64,000 nucleotides of DNA, taken from assembly GCA_031254315.1 (NCBI GenBank), contig JAIRUQ010000111.1, forward strand, positions 1 through 64,000, written 5' to 3'. The notes below the pieces were generated by a model. It searched no databases. It was not told where the DNA came from and was given only the letters and a program-made list of their open reading frames with translations. The DNA comes from Treponema sp. (GTDB taxonomy: Bacteria; Spirochaetota; Spirochaetia; Treponematales; Breznakiellaceae). The position numbers and the translations under genes were made by a program. Positions 51,072-59,255 of the stretch are shown piece by piece (the first letter of the stretch is position 1; every line of letters starts with the position of its first letter).

Positions 51072-52089
51072 ACCATTTGTCAGAAACGCAACAACCGGAC
51101 AAGAATTAATATGGATTTCCATAAAAGTAAAAAGGTCGTTGGATGAAATTTGTCACAGTCTTGAACTTGGAATACCGTCTTCAGAACGGTTGAAGGTTAG
51201 AAAACATCACAGACTGGAAGTATGGTGTAGAAACAATCTTGCCAATGTTTCATGGCGTGTTACAACCGTGTTAGTTGACGAAATTACCGCAGGCGCAGAT
51301 ACAGAAAAGCACAGCATAATGATTGTAGGACGTTCTCCGGCGCGTGATATTATAGATTCAACTTGGTCAGATTTAGATGACGATTTTGATTATTGCGACA
51401 GAACCCTTCGACAAATAACACAGGACATCGGTAAAAAATTTAATATTGTTTGTGATTCATTTCCAACAGATCAGCCTGACCCTACAGATACTGTTGCCTA
51501 TTTTGCTTTTGAAAATGAAAGCCCTTGGACAAAACTAATGAATGAAGCTGACCAGCAGGGATTTATTCTCACTAGCAACGAGGCAGGTAATCTATACCTA
51601 TGGAGAGTTCCTACCGGTATCAGAAGTGAACCGTTTCATATTACTGAAGGGAAAAATGTTAAAAACATAAAGTGGACAGAAAACGGCTCGGAGCAATTTC
51701 ACGAATATATTGTAAAAGGCGGCGGCTGGGACCCGGTAAGGCTCATTGACAACACCTGCCCAAGTGGAAGAACGCTCACAATAGATATAGACAAACCTGT
51801 TGTTAGTGAAACAGAACTTGAAGGGCGGGCGAATACAGAAATGCGCCGCAGGAGAGAAACCAAAACAATTGTTACTCTCCCCGGCTGGGGTTTAACCGAT
51901 GAACAAATAAGAAACATGGGCGACATCAGGGAAAAGGAACTCTACTGGTTTCCAAACGCATTAATCCCGGTTAAAATACCTTCGCTTGGGCTTAATGATA
52001 ATCTCTTAATATCGGAAGTTGAATATACGGCAACTGTAGAAAACATGAGCTGTGATGTAACGCTTGTCAATAAGGAGATGTATTTGTGA
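51064..52089 (+). CDS. Baseplate hub protein (Mu gpP-like)
   Basis: A 341-residue protein of the gp44/gpP hub family: SLDEICHSLELGIPSSERLK near the start, then ESPWTKLMNEADQQGFILT and LEGRANTEMRRRRETKT. It forms the central hub of the baseplate. Overlaps both neighbours by a few bases. Confidence 0.87.
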   Translation: MFKPFVRNATTGQELIWISIKVKRSLDEICHSLELGIPSSERLKVRKHHRLEVWCRNNLANVSWRVTTVLVDEITAGADTEKHSIMIVGRSPARDIIDSTWSDLDDDFDYCDRTLRQITQDIGKKFNIVCDSFPTDQPDPTDTVAYFAFENESPWTKLMNEADQQGFILTSNEAGNLYLWRVPTGIRSEPFHITEGKNVKNIKWTENGSEQFHEYIVKGGGWDPVRLIDNTCPSGRTLTIDIDKPVVSETELEGRANTEMRRRRETKTIVTLPGWGLTDEQIRNMGDIREKELYWFPNALIPVKIPSLGLNDNLLISEVEYTATVENMSCDVTLVNKEMYL

Positions 52090-52658
52090 GCGATACGCTG
52101 TTAAAACAACTAAGCGCAAAAGTCCGCAATCTCTTTTCTTTGGGTATTTTTCAAAAACGTTACGATGACGGCAAACTGCAGATAAAAACACTTTCAGGCA
52201 GGGTATTGGAAAAGAAAGAAGCGTTTCCCTACGGCTTTACCGCTAAAGCAAAGAACGGAAAAGTTCTTGTCTTATGCCAAGGCGGTAACTTTGACGGCTT
52301 TGAAATTATGCCGGTTGTAGCAGATAACGCTGTAGAGCCGCCGGAACTTGAAGAAGGAGATGCCGCGCTGTATACCGAAAGCGGCGGCTGGATAATTACG
52401 CGCGAAGACGGAACGGTCGAATTATTTGGAACCGATGCCGGCGGTGTAGTCAAAGCCGCCGAACTTGAAAACCAGCTTAATAAATTATCAGCGCGGGTTG
52501 ACGGAATTATGGACGCGCTCAAAAATGCGCAGACTGCCGCGCAAGACGGAGGCGCGGCGTATAAGGCGCAAATCGTTACACTTTTATCTGCTTTGTCAGA
52601 TAAAGAAGATTTTTCCAATTTGGAAAGTGAAAAGGTGTTGCATGGAACAGGCGAATAA
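52086..52658 (+). CDS. Baseplate spike/assembly protein V (Mu gp45-like)
   Basis: A 190-residue protein with an OB-like N-terminal part (RYDDGKLQIKTLSGRVLEKK, EAFPYGFTAKAKNGKVL) typical of Mu gp45, the central tail spike. The C-terminal part is helical and less conserved. Confidence 0.85.
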   Translation: MSDTLLKQLSAKVRNLFSLGIFQKRYDDGKLQIKTLSGRVLEKKEAFPYGFTAKAKNGKVLVLCQGGNFDGFEIMPVVADNAVEPPELEEGDAALYTESGGWIITREDGTVELFGTDAGGVVKAAELENQLNKLSARVDGIMDALKNAQTAAQDGGAAYKAQIVTLLSALSDKEDFSNLESEKVLHGTGE

Positions 52659-52983
52659 ACCGGCTATTCTTGAAAACTGGAACGACATCCGCGAGCTGGT
52701 AATGATGAGCATAGGTACAGACAAAGGCTCATGGTGGGCTGATCCAAATTTTGGCAGTGAGCTTCATTTGTTAAGAGAAGCCGGCAAAGTTGACGGAAAA
52801 ACAGCCGGGACGTTTAAGCGAATGTTGCAGGAGTGTCTTGCGTGGATTGTCGCTGACGGACTTGCAAAGCGGATCAATTGTTTTGTTGAACGAACCGGCA
52901 AAAATGAACTTTCATACACGGTTGAAACAATAAAACCGGACGGCAGTAATTTTTTTATTAAGGATGTTTGGAATGGCGTTTAA
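52642..52983 (+). CDS. Baseplate wedge protein (Mu gp46-like)
   Basis: A 113-residue protein from the ATG at 52642, behind AAGGTG. GSWWADPNFGSELHLLREAG is the family's hallmark segment. It is a gp25-like wedge component of the contractile-tail baseplate. Overlaps the gp45-like gene by 17 bases. Confidence 0.87.
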   Translation: MEQANKPAILENWNDIRELVMMSIGTDKGSWWADPNFGSELHLLREAGKVDGKTAGTFKRMLQECLAWIVADGLAKRINCFVERTGKNELSYTVETIKPDGSNFFIKDVWNGV

Positions 52984-54043
52984 TAAGGATAGTTTACATG
53001 TTCTAAGAGAAAGAACACTAGCCAATTATTTGAGCCTGTTTAAGCCGCTGGACAAGACTCCGCGTCATAGTTTGGTATCGGTGATGGCAAACATTGATGC
53101 AGGTCTCTCCCACATGCTACAGGGCGATTTGGTTTTCCTTTCAAAACAATTATTCCCAGACACCGCTGAAGGCGAATATTTGCGGACGCATTGGTCTTCT
53201 ACTGTCCCGCCGTTATACGCTATAGCGGCTATCGGAAAGGTAGAGGTCAGCGGAATTGCCGGAACTCCGGTTCCTGCCGGAATTGTTTTTAAGTCCGCTT
53301 CGGGAAAAAGGTATTTTACAGAGAAGGCATATAAAATATCGGATAATGGCAGGGCGCTTGTAGATGTAAAAGCGGAAAGCGCGGGTTTGGATTCAAATCT
53401 TACAGAGGGTAACTCTCTTGCTATTGTTTCCGCGATACCGTCATGCATCAATTCAAACGCATTTGTTACTGAACCCGGAATCTTGGGAGGCGTAGACGCA
53501 GAAAGCGATGAGGAGTATCTTGCCCGTGTGCTGGCGGCTCTGCACAATCCTGTCCGGTATGGAAAGCCGGGAGATTACTCTGCTTGGGCAATCGATTCCT
53601 CTCCTGAAGTTTCTAATGCGTGGGAGTTCAAAAATTTCGGAGTATTTGGGGCGTTGCTTATTCAAGTTATTAACGGCAACCAAAAAGACGGAATCTACCA
53701 AGTGATGAATCTTGCCGCCGTCCGTGATTATATCAACACGGTCGCTCCGCCAATTGTTTTTACCGTGCGCACACCATCGCTTATTTCGCTCAATCCTGAA
53801 ATACAATTATCTCTGCAAGAAGACACAATGGAAAATAGGGAGCTTGCGGAAACGCGATTAAAAGCGTATCTGCAACATACCGCAAAGCCGGGTGTAAAAA
53901 TTACCGCCGGGTCTTTGCGTGACGCGATTATTGACGGCGTTAAGATATCTGAATTAACCGTGAAACTGGCAGGCAATTCTGCCGGCAGTATTCAAACAAC
54001 GATTTTAGAATATCCGGTACTGGGGACAATCACATGGGAATAA
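52973..54043 (+). CDS. Baseplate J-like wedge protein (Mu gp47-like)
   Basis: A protein of about 356 residues from the ATG at 52973. The baseplate J marks are GTPVPAGIVFKSASGKRYF and GGVDAESDEEYLARVL, then RYGKPGDYSAWAIDSSPEV. It joins baseplate wedges. Overlaps both neighbours. Confidence 0.9.
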   Translation: MAFNKDSLHVLRERTLANYLSLFKPLDKTPRHSLVSVMANIDAGLSHMLQGDLVFLSKQLFPDTAEGEYLRTHWSSTVPPLYAIAAIGKVEVSGIAGTPVPAGIVFKSASGKRYFTEKAYKISDNGRALVDVKAESAGLDSNLTEGNSLAIVSAIPSCINSNAFVTEPGILGGVDAESDEEYLARVLAALHNPVRYGKPGDYSAWAIDSSPEVSNAWEFKNFGVFGALLIQVINGNQKDGIYQVMNLAAVRDYINTVAPPIVFTVRTPSLISLNPEIQLSLQEDTMENRELAETRLKAYLQHTAKPGVKITAGSLRDAIIDGVKISELTVKLAGNSAGSIQTTILEYPVLGTITWE

Positions 54044-54597
54044 AAATAGCATCGGAAACTGATTACAGTACCGCAATTCGGGACCTTTTTCCCAAGGGCG
54101 AATACTGGGAAAAGCAATTTTCGGATCCAAAAAGCGATGTAAATCTGTTTTGCAAAGCAAAAACACAGGAAATTATCCGCTTGAGGAAACGTATGTGCAA
54201 TTTACTGGAGGAAAGTAATTACAAAACCGCAGTTGAAACAATCAGCGACTGGGAACGTATTATGCTGGGATATACGAATGCCCATTTACCCCTTGAGAAA
54301 CGTAGGGAGATATTAAGCACAAATAACGTTCAAATAATTAATCGAATAGTCATTGCGGATATTGCCAAAACATTTGGCTTTATAATAACTAACATTCAAT
54401 TTCCGTATCGCCCTGCTTTTTTTGGTTTTTCCCGTTTCGGAATTGATTCCATTGCGACTCCTGCGTCATGGCAGACGATTGTTTTGCATAGTCTTACTCA
54501 AGGCAATGATGCGCAAATTTCTGTATTTGAAACGCATATAAATAATGTGCTTACAAATTACACACCATATTTTTTATATAACGGAGGTAACTCATAA
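54034..54597 (+). CDS. Mu gp48-like baseplate/tail protein (DUF2313)
   Basis: A 187-residue protein of DUF2313 (YSTAIRDLFPKGEYWEKQFS, then TISDWERIMLGYTNAHLPLE). The family sits at the baseplate periphery, before the tail fibre gene, and is sometimes involved in fibre attachment. Confidence 0.85.
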   Translation: MGIKIASETDYSTAIRDLFPKGEYWEKQFSDPKSDVNLFCKAKTQEIIRLRKRMCNLLEESNYKTAVETISDWERIMLGYTNAHLPLEKRREILSTNNVQIINRIVIADIAKTFGFIITNIQFPYRPAFFGFSRFGIDSIATPASWQTIVLHSLTQGNDAQISVFETHINNVLTNYTPYFLYNGGNS

Positions 54598-55784
54598 TGG
54601 CTGGAATGTATCCTGACAATCAAACAATCGATCTTTTTGGCGAGCCTGTAACATGGCCAGGTGTCGATGAAGAAGGCAAATTTACCAATGGCAGTTTTAG
54701 CGATCCGTTGGAACGTCCTTCTTTCATCCCTGCGGAAACATTGAACCTAGTTGTAGATAATCTTGAGGAACTTATTGTTTCACTTGGTGAGAAGCCTAAC
54801 AACAAAGACACTAAACAGCTTGCTAAACCCGTTCTAGCGGCTTTTTCTGGAGTAAAAGACTATATTGATGAACATAAAGAAGCGGCGGTTATCGATCATC
54901 CTGACAAATCGGTAACCAATGAAAAAATAACGGACGTTGAATTAGCTGACGAAGCTCCATCATATACCCTGTTTGACATAGTGAAAAAAGGTCTATGGCA
55001 AACATTACAAGAAATCAGAAACAACCTAAAAGCCCTTTTTAATGTAATACCTCCGGTAGGCGCTTCTTACGATCAAGGACCAAATGACCTAGAGCCGGAA
55101 GAAAGGTTTCCCGGTACTAATTGGATGTTATGGAATGAACGAGCAGAGACTTACGACCTTATTACCAATACAGCGTATAACAATTTGTTTAGCAGTACAC
55201 CTTCAAATTGGGCGGCGAGTGCGACAATAGCGGCTAACGCCTATCGCATATGGATTCCAGGGGGAGTGTCTACTTCCGGCACGAGGCGTATTATGAAGTG
55301 CATTAAAGCGGTAACATCACAAAAACCGAGTGATATAAATTGGATTGACTGGGAGGAACTTTCGGGCGTTACTCGCAAAGCGCGGTATGAAATACAAGAT
55401 TTTGCTACAACATTTAGTACCGATCTGACAATAGGCGCGAGTGTTACGATTAGCGGAACTGTTTACCGCGTTGTAGGTATTAATACATGGTCGGGATTGT
55501 TTGCCAGCTATGCTGGTGTAAATAGACCAACCTTTTTAAGTGGCGGTATTGGCAGGGATCAAGTAAGAAATCATGCTCATAGTATAGAAATAGATGTAAG
55601 AGCTTCTACGACATCTATTGGCAATGACTATGGCACAAATGGCTCACAAATTATGACAAATATAGGTACTCCTAATAAAGTGAAGAATTTTTTATCAAGT
55701 GTTTCTGGTGTAGATAATATCCTTATCGGAAGTGATGTTGCTGTGGCAAATATGCCTACTAATAAATGGCGCAGGGTTAATTGA
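54597..55784 (+). CDS. Tail fibre protein, constant stem with cassette 1 as its current tip
   Basis: A 395-residue fibre. Residues about 1-310 are the constant stem. A collar-like segment lies at about 152-182 (VGASYDQGPNDLEPEERFPG, then WMLWNERAETY). The tip (about 312-395) starts TFLSGGIGRD, encoded by the crossover site at 55529-55559, and ends NKWRRVN. Three further tips with the same start and end lie downstream. The tip should bind the host surface, so recombination would change host range. Confidence 0.87.
   Translation: MAGMYPDNQTIDLFGEPVTWPGVDEEGKFTNGSFSDPLERPSFIPAETLNLVVDNLEELIVSLGEKPNNKDTKQLAKPVLAAFSGVKDYIDEHKEAAVIDHPDKSVTNEKITDVELADEAPSYTLFDIVKKGLWQTLQEIRNNLKALFNVIPPVGASYDQGPNDLEPEERFPGTNWMLWNERAETYDLITNTAYNNLFSSTPSNWAASATIAANAYRIWIPGGVSTSGTRRIMKCIKAVTSQKPSDINWIDWEELSGVTRKARYEIQDFATTFSTDLTIGASVTISGTVYRVVGINTWSGLFASYAGVNRPTFLSGGIGRDQVRNHAHSIEIDVRASTTSIGNDYGTNGSQIMTNIGTPNKVKNFLSSVSGVDNILIGSDVAVANMPTNKWRRVN
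55529..55559 (+). repeat. Crossover site S1
   Basis: A 31-bp site beginning AACCTTTTTAAGTGGCGG and ending AGGGAT, encoding TFLSGGIGRD. It differs from S3 (56695-56725) and from S4 (57186-57216) by one base each. Confidence 0.85.
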
Positions 55785-56026
55785 CACGCCGCCATTTGTT
55801 TACCGCCGTTGTAGATGGAGCAACATCCGCACCTGTAGGGACAACAAGAGATGGGTCAAAACCCCAAGTAATCATAGGGTTGTCGGTATTGCCACTCGCC
55901 CCATAGTTATAACTAGCTTCGATAAAAAATGCACCGGTTCCTACTTTGGTAGTTCCCCATCCTCTGCCAAAAGTTCCGGGGAAATTCCGAATCCGATCCC
56001 CCCTAATTCCGCCAGATAAAAAGGTT
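55777..56026 (-). pseudogene. Silent tail-fibre tip, cassette 2
   Basis: On the minus strand the frame reads LSGGIRGDRIRNFPGTFGRG and runs to NKWRRVN and a stop at 55777-55779. There is an in-frame TGA just before the site and no start codon. It can be expressed only after inversion places it behind the fibre stem. Its stop interlocks with the stop of cassette 1. Confidence 0.82.
55996..56026 (-). repeat. Crossover site S2 (inverted)
   Basis: The most divergent of the four sites (6 of 31 bases differ from S1). It begins AACCTTTTTATCTGGCGG on the minus strand. Confidence 0.75.
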
Positions 56027-56082
56027 CAAAAAATTGCGACATTAGTTTAGTTTTGAGATATAATATTTTATGTTAGTTCATG

Positions 56083-56628
56083 TTATGCAGAAAGAAGTAA
56101 TTTCTCTTCACGGAGTCTGGTTATCTCCGCGCTTATATCGCTAAAAATTTGTTCATCTTCTGACGTTGCAATACCGGCAAGTTTTGCGATTGTGCTTCGT
56201 TGTATTCTGCGCTCTGCGTCTTCGATAGCAGATTGTTTTTCCGCAATGCGTTGTTCTTTTTCGGCAACCTCTTTCTTTTCTGTGTCAACAACCCATTTCT
56301 TTTTTGTTTTATCAAAAAATTGGAATGTCTCATTTTCAATAGGCGGCTCTTTTGTCTCGTCTTCACGGAGTTCATCATCAAGATTATGAATTAGGCGATT
56401 GCTTCTATCATTTACATTAAACACACGCCCGCGATTGTCTACACGTTTACCCTGCTTAATAAGTTCATCATCGGATATGCGTTGCATATCTTTGTCAAAC
56501 CATTCTACCTTGTCGCCGTGATTACCTTTCCAGCCGTCAGGTGCTTTTTCCCAATCGCCCTCGCCGACAGGCTTATTGCCGTTTTGTATTTGGTCTATCC
56601 TACCTTCCGAAATTGTATACCATTTCAT
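56083..56628 (-). CDS. Putative tail-fibre accessory or assembly protein
   Basis: A 181-residue, charged and helical protein (MKWYTISEGRIDQIQNGN at the start; coiled coil KEVAEKEQRIAEKQSAIEDA). It lies between the two pairs of fibre tips, as the chaperone gene U lies in the Mu G-segment, and has its own promoter and a GGAGGGG ribosome site. I recognise no exact family; the chaperone role is inferred from place. Recombination between S1 and S4 or between S2 and S3 would flip its orientation. Confidence 0.62.
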   Translation of the reverse strand: MKWYTISEGRIDQIQNGNKPVGEGDWEKAPDGWKGNHGDKVEWFDKDMQRISDDELIKQGKRVDNRGRVFNVNDRSNRLIHNLDDELREDETKEPPIENETFQFFDKTKKKWVVDTEKKEVAEKEQRIAEKQSAIEDAERRIQRSTIAKLAGIATSEDEQIFSDISAEITRLREEKLLLSA

Positions 56629-56651
56629 TTTTTACCCCTCCAACAGATTTT

Positions 56652-56680
56652 ATTATAGCACACTTATTATAAATAGGCAA
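56652..56680 (-). promoter_or_regulatory. Promoter of the fibre accessory gene
   Basis: On the minus strand TTGCCT (56675-56680), a 17-bp spacer and a perfect TATAAT (56652-56657) precede the gene starting at 56628. It would work in either orientation of the segment. Confidence 0.78.
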
Positions 56681-56694
56681 GTACCAAATATAAG

Positions 56695-56725
56695 AACCTT
56701 TTTAAGTGGCGGGATTGGCAGGGAT
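56695..56725 (+). repeat. Crossover site S3
   Basis: A 31-bp site on the plus strand. Its identity with S4 extends further, to about 60 bp (through GTATCAAGGCAGGTTGAAGG). Confidence 0.85.
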
Positions 56726-56959
56726 GTATCAAGGCAGGTTGAAGGTCAAATAGGAAATAATAACTACTCCTTATTTGTAAGCAATGGAGGCAACGAGGCA
56801 ACTGGGGCGTTTCAAGGATTTAACGGTGTAAGTCACCGCCCTTCTAGTGGTCAAGGTGGATGTGCCTATTATACTTTTAATACATCCCTCGTAGTTCCTA
56901 CCGGCGCAGAAAATAGCGTTAAAACAATGCCTACTAATAAGTGGCGCAGGGTTAATTAA
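56695..56959 (+). pseudogene. Silent tail-fibre tip, cassette 3
   Basis: From the site the plus strand reads TFLSGGIGRDVSRQVEGQIG, then a unique middle (SNGGNEATGAFQGFNGVSHR) and NKWRRVN with a stop at 56957-56959. No ribosome site precedes it. It is a donor tip. Confidence 0.82.
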
Positions 56960-57216
56960 CACGTCTCCAGATGTTTTTGGAGAATGCTTTGACACTGTTC
57001 TCTGAACCAACAGGAACAACGCGTGAAGAATCAAAGCCAATCCAACTATAAGTTCTGTCGCTATCTCCTGCGTTATTTTTAGTAGCACCGTTACTATTGC
57101 TATCTCTCTGGAATAGTAAATCTGAAAAAGAAGTTTGGGTACTTCTATCTGTAATAGTAAATTGACCTTCAACCTGCCTTGATACATCCCTACCAATACC
57201 GCCACTTAAAAAGGTT
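56952..57216 (-). pseudogene. Silent tail-fibre tip, cassette 4
   Basis: On the minus strand the frame reads TFLSGGIGRDVSRQVEGQFT, a unique middle (SFSDLLFQRDSNSNGATKNN) and NIWRRVN. Its stop overlaps that of cassette 3. The site follows the recombinase stop directly. It is a donor tip. Confidence 0.82.
57186..57216 (-). repeat. Crossover site S4 (inverted)
   Basis: A 31-bp site, one base different from S1, two bases after the end of the recombinase gene. Confidence 0.85.
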
Positions 57217-57217
57217 C

Positions 57218-57850
57218 TTATGTTTTCACCTCTGGAAATAGTTTTTTCAACTTCCATTTTGTCAGTCGCTCATTAACAAAAATCCGTACTGTCTGTCGGT
57301 GTACCCCAAAATAGCGACCTATCTCTGCTTTGTTCTTTCCTTCCCGGAGCATCTTTCTAATTTCTTTTTCATGCCCTGTGAGCATCACATTTACAGCCCT
57401 TCCCGGCTTACGTCCCAGTATTTTCCCGTCTGACTTGCACCTTGCCAATGCTTCTTTTGTTCTCTGCGAGATAAGATTCCGTTCTATCTCGGCGGATAAG
57501 CCAAATGCAAACGCAAGCACCTTGCTCTGAATATCATCACCCAAGCGGTAGTTGTCTTTTATTGTCCATACCTTAATCCCTCTCTCCATACACTCAGAGA
57601 GAATTTTCATAATCATAAAAAACGACCTTCCAAGACGGGATAATTCAGAGCAGATGATAATGTCGCCTTCTTGGACTATCTTCAATAATTGCCCAAGCTG
57701 GCGTTTCTCCGGCGCTTTCGTACCGCTGATTTTTTCTTCAATCCATTTAACAATTTTAAGTTTTTCAGCTTTACAAAAGCGGTTTATTTCAAAGCGCTGG
57801 TTTTCAACTGTCTGTTTATCCGTGCTGACCCGTATGTATCCGTAGACCAT
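57218..57850 (-). CDS. Serine recombinase (Gin/Hin-type DNA invertase)
   Basis: A 210-residue recombinase from the ATG at 57850, with GGAGG 5 nt before it. The catalytic domain has Ser9 in YGYIRVSTDKQ, CSELSRLGRSFF and AEIERNLISQRTKEALA; a C-terminal HTH (NKAEIGRYFGVHRQTVRIFV) binds the site. It lies beside the four crossover sites, as Gin lies beside the Mu G-segment, and should carry out the fibre-tip inversions. Confidence 0.92.
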   Translation of the reverse strand: MVYGYIRVSTDKQTVENQRFEINRFCKAEKLKIVKWIEEKISGTKAPEKRQLGQLLKIVQEGDIIICSELSRLGRSFFMIMKILSECMERGIKVWTIKDNYRLGDDIQSKVLAFAFGLSAEIERNLISQRTKEALARCKSDGKILGRKPGRAVNVMLTGHEKEIRKMLREGKNKAEIGRYFGVHRQTVRIFVNERLTKWKLKKLFPEVKT

Positions 57851-57961
57851 AATTACCTCCAAAACTAGGCTCTTGTTGCTAACATTTTGGAACAGATTAG
57901 AGTTTTTTGACTGGGAAGATTCGGATAAAAGTCTGAAATTTTGATGGTTTTTACAATGTTT

Positions 57962-57977
57962 TTACACTATATGTAAT
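57962..57977 (-). repeat. Right terminal inverted repeat of the prophage
   Basis: The exact reverse complement of 22551-22566. Just inside it TTTTTACA occurs twice (about 57949 and 57960), as do transposase-binding repeats at Mu-type ends. Confidence 0.7.
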
Positions 57978-58025
57978 TGTTTAGATGATTGTATTCTCTT
58001 GTATTTTTGTTTTTTTTCGTTGGCG

Positions 58026-58377
58026 CGTTCAATGGGGTAATTTCGGCGTTTTTTAAGCTCATAGCGGGTATTATTTCAATTTTTTGTAAAAATGTCAAGC
58101 TATTTTACGAAAAAATGGAGTTTTCGCTATTATTTGGGAGTAGGTTTAAGAAATTTTATCAACGAATTGAACGAATTACACGAATATTTTTATGGGAAAA
58201 CTAGATTGCCTCCATTATTTATTCGTTTTAATTCGTGTAATTCGTTGATCCTAATTCTTATCTCATATACCTAGCGGCAATAATTAACGAAAAGAAAAGA
58301 GATTTGAAAAAAATAACCGGCGAAGTTATGGACGATCTTATCCTTGAAATAGCGAAAATAAATAACGGCAATAACTA
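58026..58377. other. Gap with dispersed repeats and a gene remnant
   Basis: The 560-bp gap 57863-58422 holds the right prophage end, a CGTTCAATGGGGTAATTTCG segment similar to one at 22401-22425, and two inverted copies of the ACGAATTACACGAAT repeat (58160-58186 and 58221-58249). A 38-codon gene remnant without a start follows (58255-58377; AIINEKKRDLKKITGEVMDD). No intact gene is seen. Confidence 0.5.
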
Positions 58378-58422
58378 AAAAAGCACTGGAAAATTTCCCC
58401 AATTTACGCGATAATTTTTTAT

Positions 58423-58620
58423 ATGGAAATGCAATATACCTATTGGCAGGACGGAGAGTTTTTTGTGGGATTTCTGGATGATTATCCTGATGATTCCACT
58501 CAAGGCGTTTCCCTGGCTGAACTGGAAGAAGCCCTTGTTGAAATCTACGAAATAAAACAAGAAGAAAAAAGACATCTTGCCGAAATTCGTAAAACCGGCA
58601 AAGTCAGAATACCGGCATGA
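58423..58620 (+). CDS. hicB: HicB-like antitoxin
   Basis: A 65-residue protein with a HicB-type fold: QYTYWQDGEFFVGFLDDYPD, then SLAELEEALVEIYE. It should bind and neutralise the toxin encoded next. Its stop overlaps the hicA start as ATGA. The antitoxin gene comes first, the reverse of the more common hicA-hicB order. Confidence 0.82.
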   Translation: MEMQYTYWQDGEFFVGFLDDYPDDSTQGVSLAELEEALVEIYEIKQEEKRHLAEIRKTGKVRIPA

Positions 58621-58793
58621 AAAGGGATAAATTACTTGAAAAAGTAAATGAAACCGGTGCTATTTTTGTCCGTCATGGGAAAAAACATGATATTTATGAG
58701 AACCCTCGCACTCATGAATATACATCAATACCACGACACTCTGACATAAACGAATATACGGCAAAGGGTATTCTCAAAAAACTATCAAAATAA
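58617..58793 (+). CDS. hicA: HicA-like mRNA interferase toxin
   Basis: A 58-residue protein starting by ATGA overlap with hicB. It has the HicA plan: KLLEKVNETGAIFVRHGKKH with the likely catalytic His, then SIPRHSDINEYTAKGILKKL. HicA toxins bind double-stranded RNA and cleave mRNA. It is short and easily missed. Confidence 0.82.
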   Translation: MKRDKLLEKVNETGAIFVRHGKKHDIYENPRTHEYTSIPRHSDINEYTAKGILKKLSK

Positions 58794-58801
58794 TATACTT
58801 A

Positions 58802-58816
58802 CATAGCTACGCTATG
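58802..58816. terminator. Small hairpin between convergent hicA and fliJ
   Basis: CATAGC-TAC-GCTATG followed by CTTTATT. It may serve as a weak terminator for hicA. Confidence 0.4.
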
Positions 58817-58818
58817 CT

Positions 58819-59253
58819 TTATTGGGCGTGCTCATTGTTCACATACCTAGCCGCGGTAATATCATCTACCTCCGACATCTGGTAATTAAACATTTCTTTG
58901 CGGTGGTCTTTCTTCTGCTTATCTTTTAATTTTTCAATCGCTTTTAAGTCTTTGGACGCTTCCATGTACAAAGCCCTTTTCTCTTCAACTACCATTTCAG
59001 CCTGAGCCGCTTGTTCTGTGAGTCTTTCGGCTGTCTGCTCCAGCCTGAGTATATAATTGTCCCATGAAGCGATTTCAAGCGGATCATTAAAACGCTCTTC
59101 TGCGGCGTTAAATCGTTTTAGAGCTGTCGCTTTAATTTCATTTTCAATATTATTGAGAATACTGATTGCCTGTCCAAGGGCAATCTTGCACTCCTCTTCC
59201 TTGAATTTCCTTAATTGCATTATTTTTTCAAGATTAAACTTAAACTTTTTCAT
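58819..59253 (-). CDS. fliJ: Flagellar protein FliJ
   Basis: A 144-residue coiled-coil protein with the FliJ start KKFKFNLEKIMQLRKFKEEE. It links the export ATPase FliI to the export gate. It is last in the fliF-G-H-I-J order, and its start lies 2 bases after the fliI stop. Confidence 0.9.
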   Translation of the reverse strand: MKKFKFNLEKIMQLRKFKEEECKIALGQAISILNNIENEIKATALKRFNAAEERFNDPLEIASWDNYILRLEQTAERLTEQAAQAEMVVEEKRALYMEASKDLKAIEKLKDKQKKDHRKEMFNYQMSEVDDITAARYVNNEHAQ

Positions 59254-59255
59254 GA

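Larger units (their letters stand above)
22551..57977. mobile_element. Mu-like transposable prophage
   Basis: The region holds a DDE transposase with its ATPase partner, a CI-type repressor, Ner, GemA and Mor regulators, gp25 to gp30 packaging homologues, head, contractile tail and baseplate genes, lysis genes and a tail-fibre inversion system. A perfect 16-bp inverted repeat marks both ends. The size of about 35.4 kb is close to Mu. No gene appears obviously broken, so it may be active. The exact terminal nucleotides and target duplication could not be fixed by eye. Confidence 0.92.

Noticed and set aside
52465..52983. Longer version of the gp46-like protein
   Set aside because: The added part overlaps the gp45-like gene and has no family match. 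The family begins at the ATG at 52642.
42673..55784. Phage tail-like bacteriocin instead of a phage
   Set aside because: Capsid, protease/scaffold, portal, both terminase subunits, transposase and repressor genes are all present, so this is a full prophage plan.
55529..57257. Diversity-generating retroelement as the source of tip variation
   Set aside because: No reverse transcriptase or template repeat is present. The tips differ as whole blocks joined at a shared site, and a serine recombinase gene is adjacent, which fits inversion.
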